From: Thermomicrobiaceae bacterium
GTDB lineage: Bacteria > Chloroflexota > Chloroflexia > Thermomicrobiales > Thermomicrobiaceae
DNA length: 5,972 bases
Reading direction: 5' to 3'
NCBI GenBank assembly: GCA_007122555.1
Contig: SKTL01000110.1
Coordinates: 1-5,972 of the forward strand
Positions 5,360 to 5,972 of this stretch are shown one piece after another. The notes under the pieces were generated by a model. The model made no database searches, was not told the DNA's origin, and worked only from the letters and a program-made list of their open reading frames with translations. The first letter of the stretch is position 1. Each line of letters begins with the position of its first letter. Made by a program: the position numbers and the translations under genes.

Positions 5360-5368
5360 TGCTATAAT
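5360..5368 (+). promoter_or_regulatory. Extended -10 promoter of the cupin-aroA transcript
   Basis: TGCTATAAT is a perfect -10 (TATAAT, 5363-5368) with the TGn extension. No -35 is recognisable 16-18 bp upstream, as is common for extended -10 promoters. Start of transcription would be near 5375, about 27 nt before the GTG at 5402, which rules out more upstream starts for the cupin gene. Confidence 0.65.
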
Positions 5369-5385
5369 CGCCGGGTCATTCAATT

Positions 5386-5395
5386 GGAGAGGGAG
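5386..5395 (+). promoter_or_regulatory. Ribosome binding site for the cupin gene
   Basis: GGAGAGGGAG ends 6 nt before GTG at 5402 and sets that codon as the start. Confidence 0.65.
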
Positions 5396-5401
5396 CGGTT
5401 C

Positions 5402-5857
5402 GTGATCCATGGGGTCGAGATTAAACAGTTGAAAACCCACGCCGATGAACGCGGCTCTCTGACGGAACTTATCCGCAGGGACGATGCGTTCTTCGAGGGG
5501 TTTGGACAATGCTACGTCTCGGTGAGCTATCCGGGCGTGATCCGCGGCTGGCATTATCACAAGAAGCAGACCGACTATTTCACCTGCATCCAGGGCATGA
5601 TCAAGGTTCCGCTGTACGACATCCGGGAAGATTCCCCGACTCAAGGCGAACTCAACGAGTTTTACATCGGTGAGGACAATCGCATCGTCGTGAAAATCCC
5701 GATCGGCGTTCTGCACGGATTCAAGAACGTCGGCGTGACGCCGTGTTACCTGATCAACTTCCCGACAATGCCGTATGACCCGAACGACCCTGATGAATAC
5801 CGCATCCCCTATGACTCGCCGGACATTCCGTACGACTGGGACCTGAAGTTTCATTAG
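5402..5857 (+). CDS. RmlC-like cupin, dTDP-4-dehydrorhamnose 3,5-epimerase family protein
   Basis: 151 residues from the GTG at 5402, shorter than the roughly 180 of true RmlC. The cupin core reads DERGSLTEL (15-23), VIRGWHYHKKQTDYF (46-60), GMIKVPLYDIREDSP (65-79), IPIGVLHGFKNVG (99-111), CYLINFPTMPYDP (115-127) and YDSPDIPYDW (137-146). By comparison with RmlC (RGLHYQ and nDP-x-GI-WP), H51 matches the catalytic His, H105 the HGF His and D138 the Asp of the His-Asp dyad; Y116 may match the Tyr acid. The position ten after the His, a Lys in RmlC, is Thr61 here. The family epimerises or isomerises nucleotide-linked keto-sugars; given the short length and altered site, the exact reaction is uncertain. 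It starts from an extended -10 promoter, and aroA begins 11 nt after its stop, so the two are probably co-transcribed. No other sugar-nucleotide genes are in view. Confidence 0.82.
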   Translation: MIHGVEIKQLKTHADERGSLTELIRRDDAFFEGFGQCYVSVSYPGVIRGWHYHKKQTDYFTCIQGMIKVPLYDIREDSPTQGELNEFYIGEDNRIVVKIPIGVLHGFKNVGVTPCYLINFPTMPYDPNDPDEYRIPYDSPDIPYDWDLKFH

Positions 5858-5860
5858 GAG
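5856..5860 (+). promoter_or_regulatory. Ribosome binding site of aroA, overlapping the cupin stop codon
   Basis: AGGAG begins within the TAG stop (5855-5857) of the cupin gene and lies 8 nt before a TTG at 5869. It decides the TTG start and suggests translational coupling. Confidence 0.75.
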
Positions 5861-5868
5861 TTCCTCGC

Positions 5869-5972
5869 TTGAGCGATCCCGACGTTAGCTACCCGAACCA
5901 GCTGCCGATCACCCCGATCGGACGGCCGGTGGACGCCGATGTGACCCTGCCGGGCTCGAAGAGCATCACGAA
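5869..5972 (+). CDS. aroA: 3-phosphoshikimate 1-carboxyvinyltransferase (EPSP synthase), 5' end only
   Basis: The first 34 codons are present, cut by the window edge. After a short leader the protein reads ITPIGRPVDADVTLPGSKSIT, containing the conserved LPGSKSITNR-type N-terminal motif of EPSP synthases, whose Lys (here residue 31) and Ser (32) contact shikimate-3-phosphate and phosphoenolpyruvate. The enzyme joins these two in the sixth step of the shikimate pathway, in the cytoplasm. The related MurA lacks this exact GSKSIT form. TTG at 5869 is chosen for the AGGAG 8 nt upstream. It lies 11 nt after the cupin gene and probably shares its promoter at 5360-5368. Glyphosate-sensitivity class cannot be judged from this fragment. 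Confidence 0.92.
   Translation, partial: MSDPDVSYPNQLPITPIGRPVDADVTLPGSKSIT

Larger units (their letters stand above)
5195..5401. other. Divergent intergenic region between amidase and cupin genes
   Basis: 207 bp without a convincing gene. From left to right it holds the amidase ribosome site (5203-5209), a cluster of small palindromes (5256-5280) that includes a TATGAT on the minus strand (5255-5260) with no matching -35, and an extended -10 promoter for the plus-strand cupin (5360-5368). Nothing recognisable is seen between 5284 and 5355. Confidence 0.5.

Noticed and set aside
5327..5401. Upstream start for the cupin gene (75 nt longer)
   Set aside because: The extended -10 at 5360-5368 would lie inside the coding region and transcription would start after the proposed codon; GTG at 5402 has a good ribosome site and fits the family start.
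1..5972. CRISPR array, insertion sequence, prophage or integron signals
   Set aside because: No regularly spaced repeats, transposase or integrase fragments or long terminal inverted repeats are visible; although tmRNA genes are known integration sites, no duplicated ssrA 3' end is present in this window.

Overview
This is a GC-rich bacterial stretch of mostly single-copy chromosomal genes. Three things point, moderately, to Chloroflexota (Thermomicrobia-like): the Pro-Thr-Ala-Thr-Glu-Ala type linker after the lipoprotein cysteine, the pairing of a BNR propeller gene with a MoaD-like gene, and a tmRNA tag that starts Gly-Glu. This is inference from content; no 16S or other decisive marker is present.

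Layout. 1-1212 (+) is a probable operon: the 3' end of a BNR/Asp-box propeller protein, a MoaD/ThiS-like sulfur carrier whose GTG overlaps the upstream TGA by 4 nt, and an AlkD-type DNA glycosylase. 1213-1400 is a leader with two mutually exclusive hairpins. 1401-2471 (+) encodes an acidic lipoprotein with a seven-motif WD40-like propeller. A bidirectional terminator (2491-2522) separates it from the convergent smpB-ssrA trans-translation locus (-). There ssrA (2528-2877) has its own promoter inside the end of smpB. 3521-4312 (+) is a class I methyltransferase, probably read from a leaderless mRNA. It converges, 15 nt apart, on an N-acetylmuramoyl-L-alanine amidase (4328-5194, -). After a 207-bp divergent intergenic region comes a short RmlC-like cupin (5402-5857, +), followed by the start of aroA (5869 onward, +).

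How the parts work together. smpB and ssrA encode the two core components of ribosome rescue. The BNR/MoaD pair looks translationally coupled, but its function is not evident. The amidase and lipoprotein act outside the membrane. The cupin and aroA share a transcript by spacing, although their chemistry (sugar nucleotide versus shikimate) is not obviously linked.

I did not find a clearly new multi-gene system. The best candidates for a second look are the BNR-MoaD pair, the competing hairpins before the lipoprotein, the cupin with an altered active-site position, and the promoter/start architecture of ssrA and the methyltransferase.
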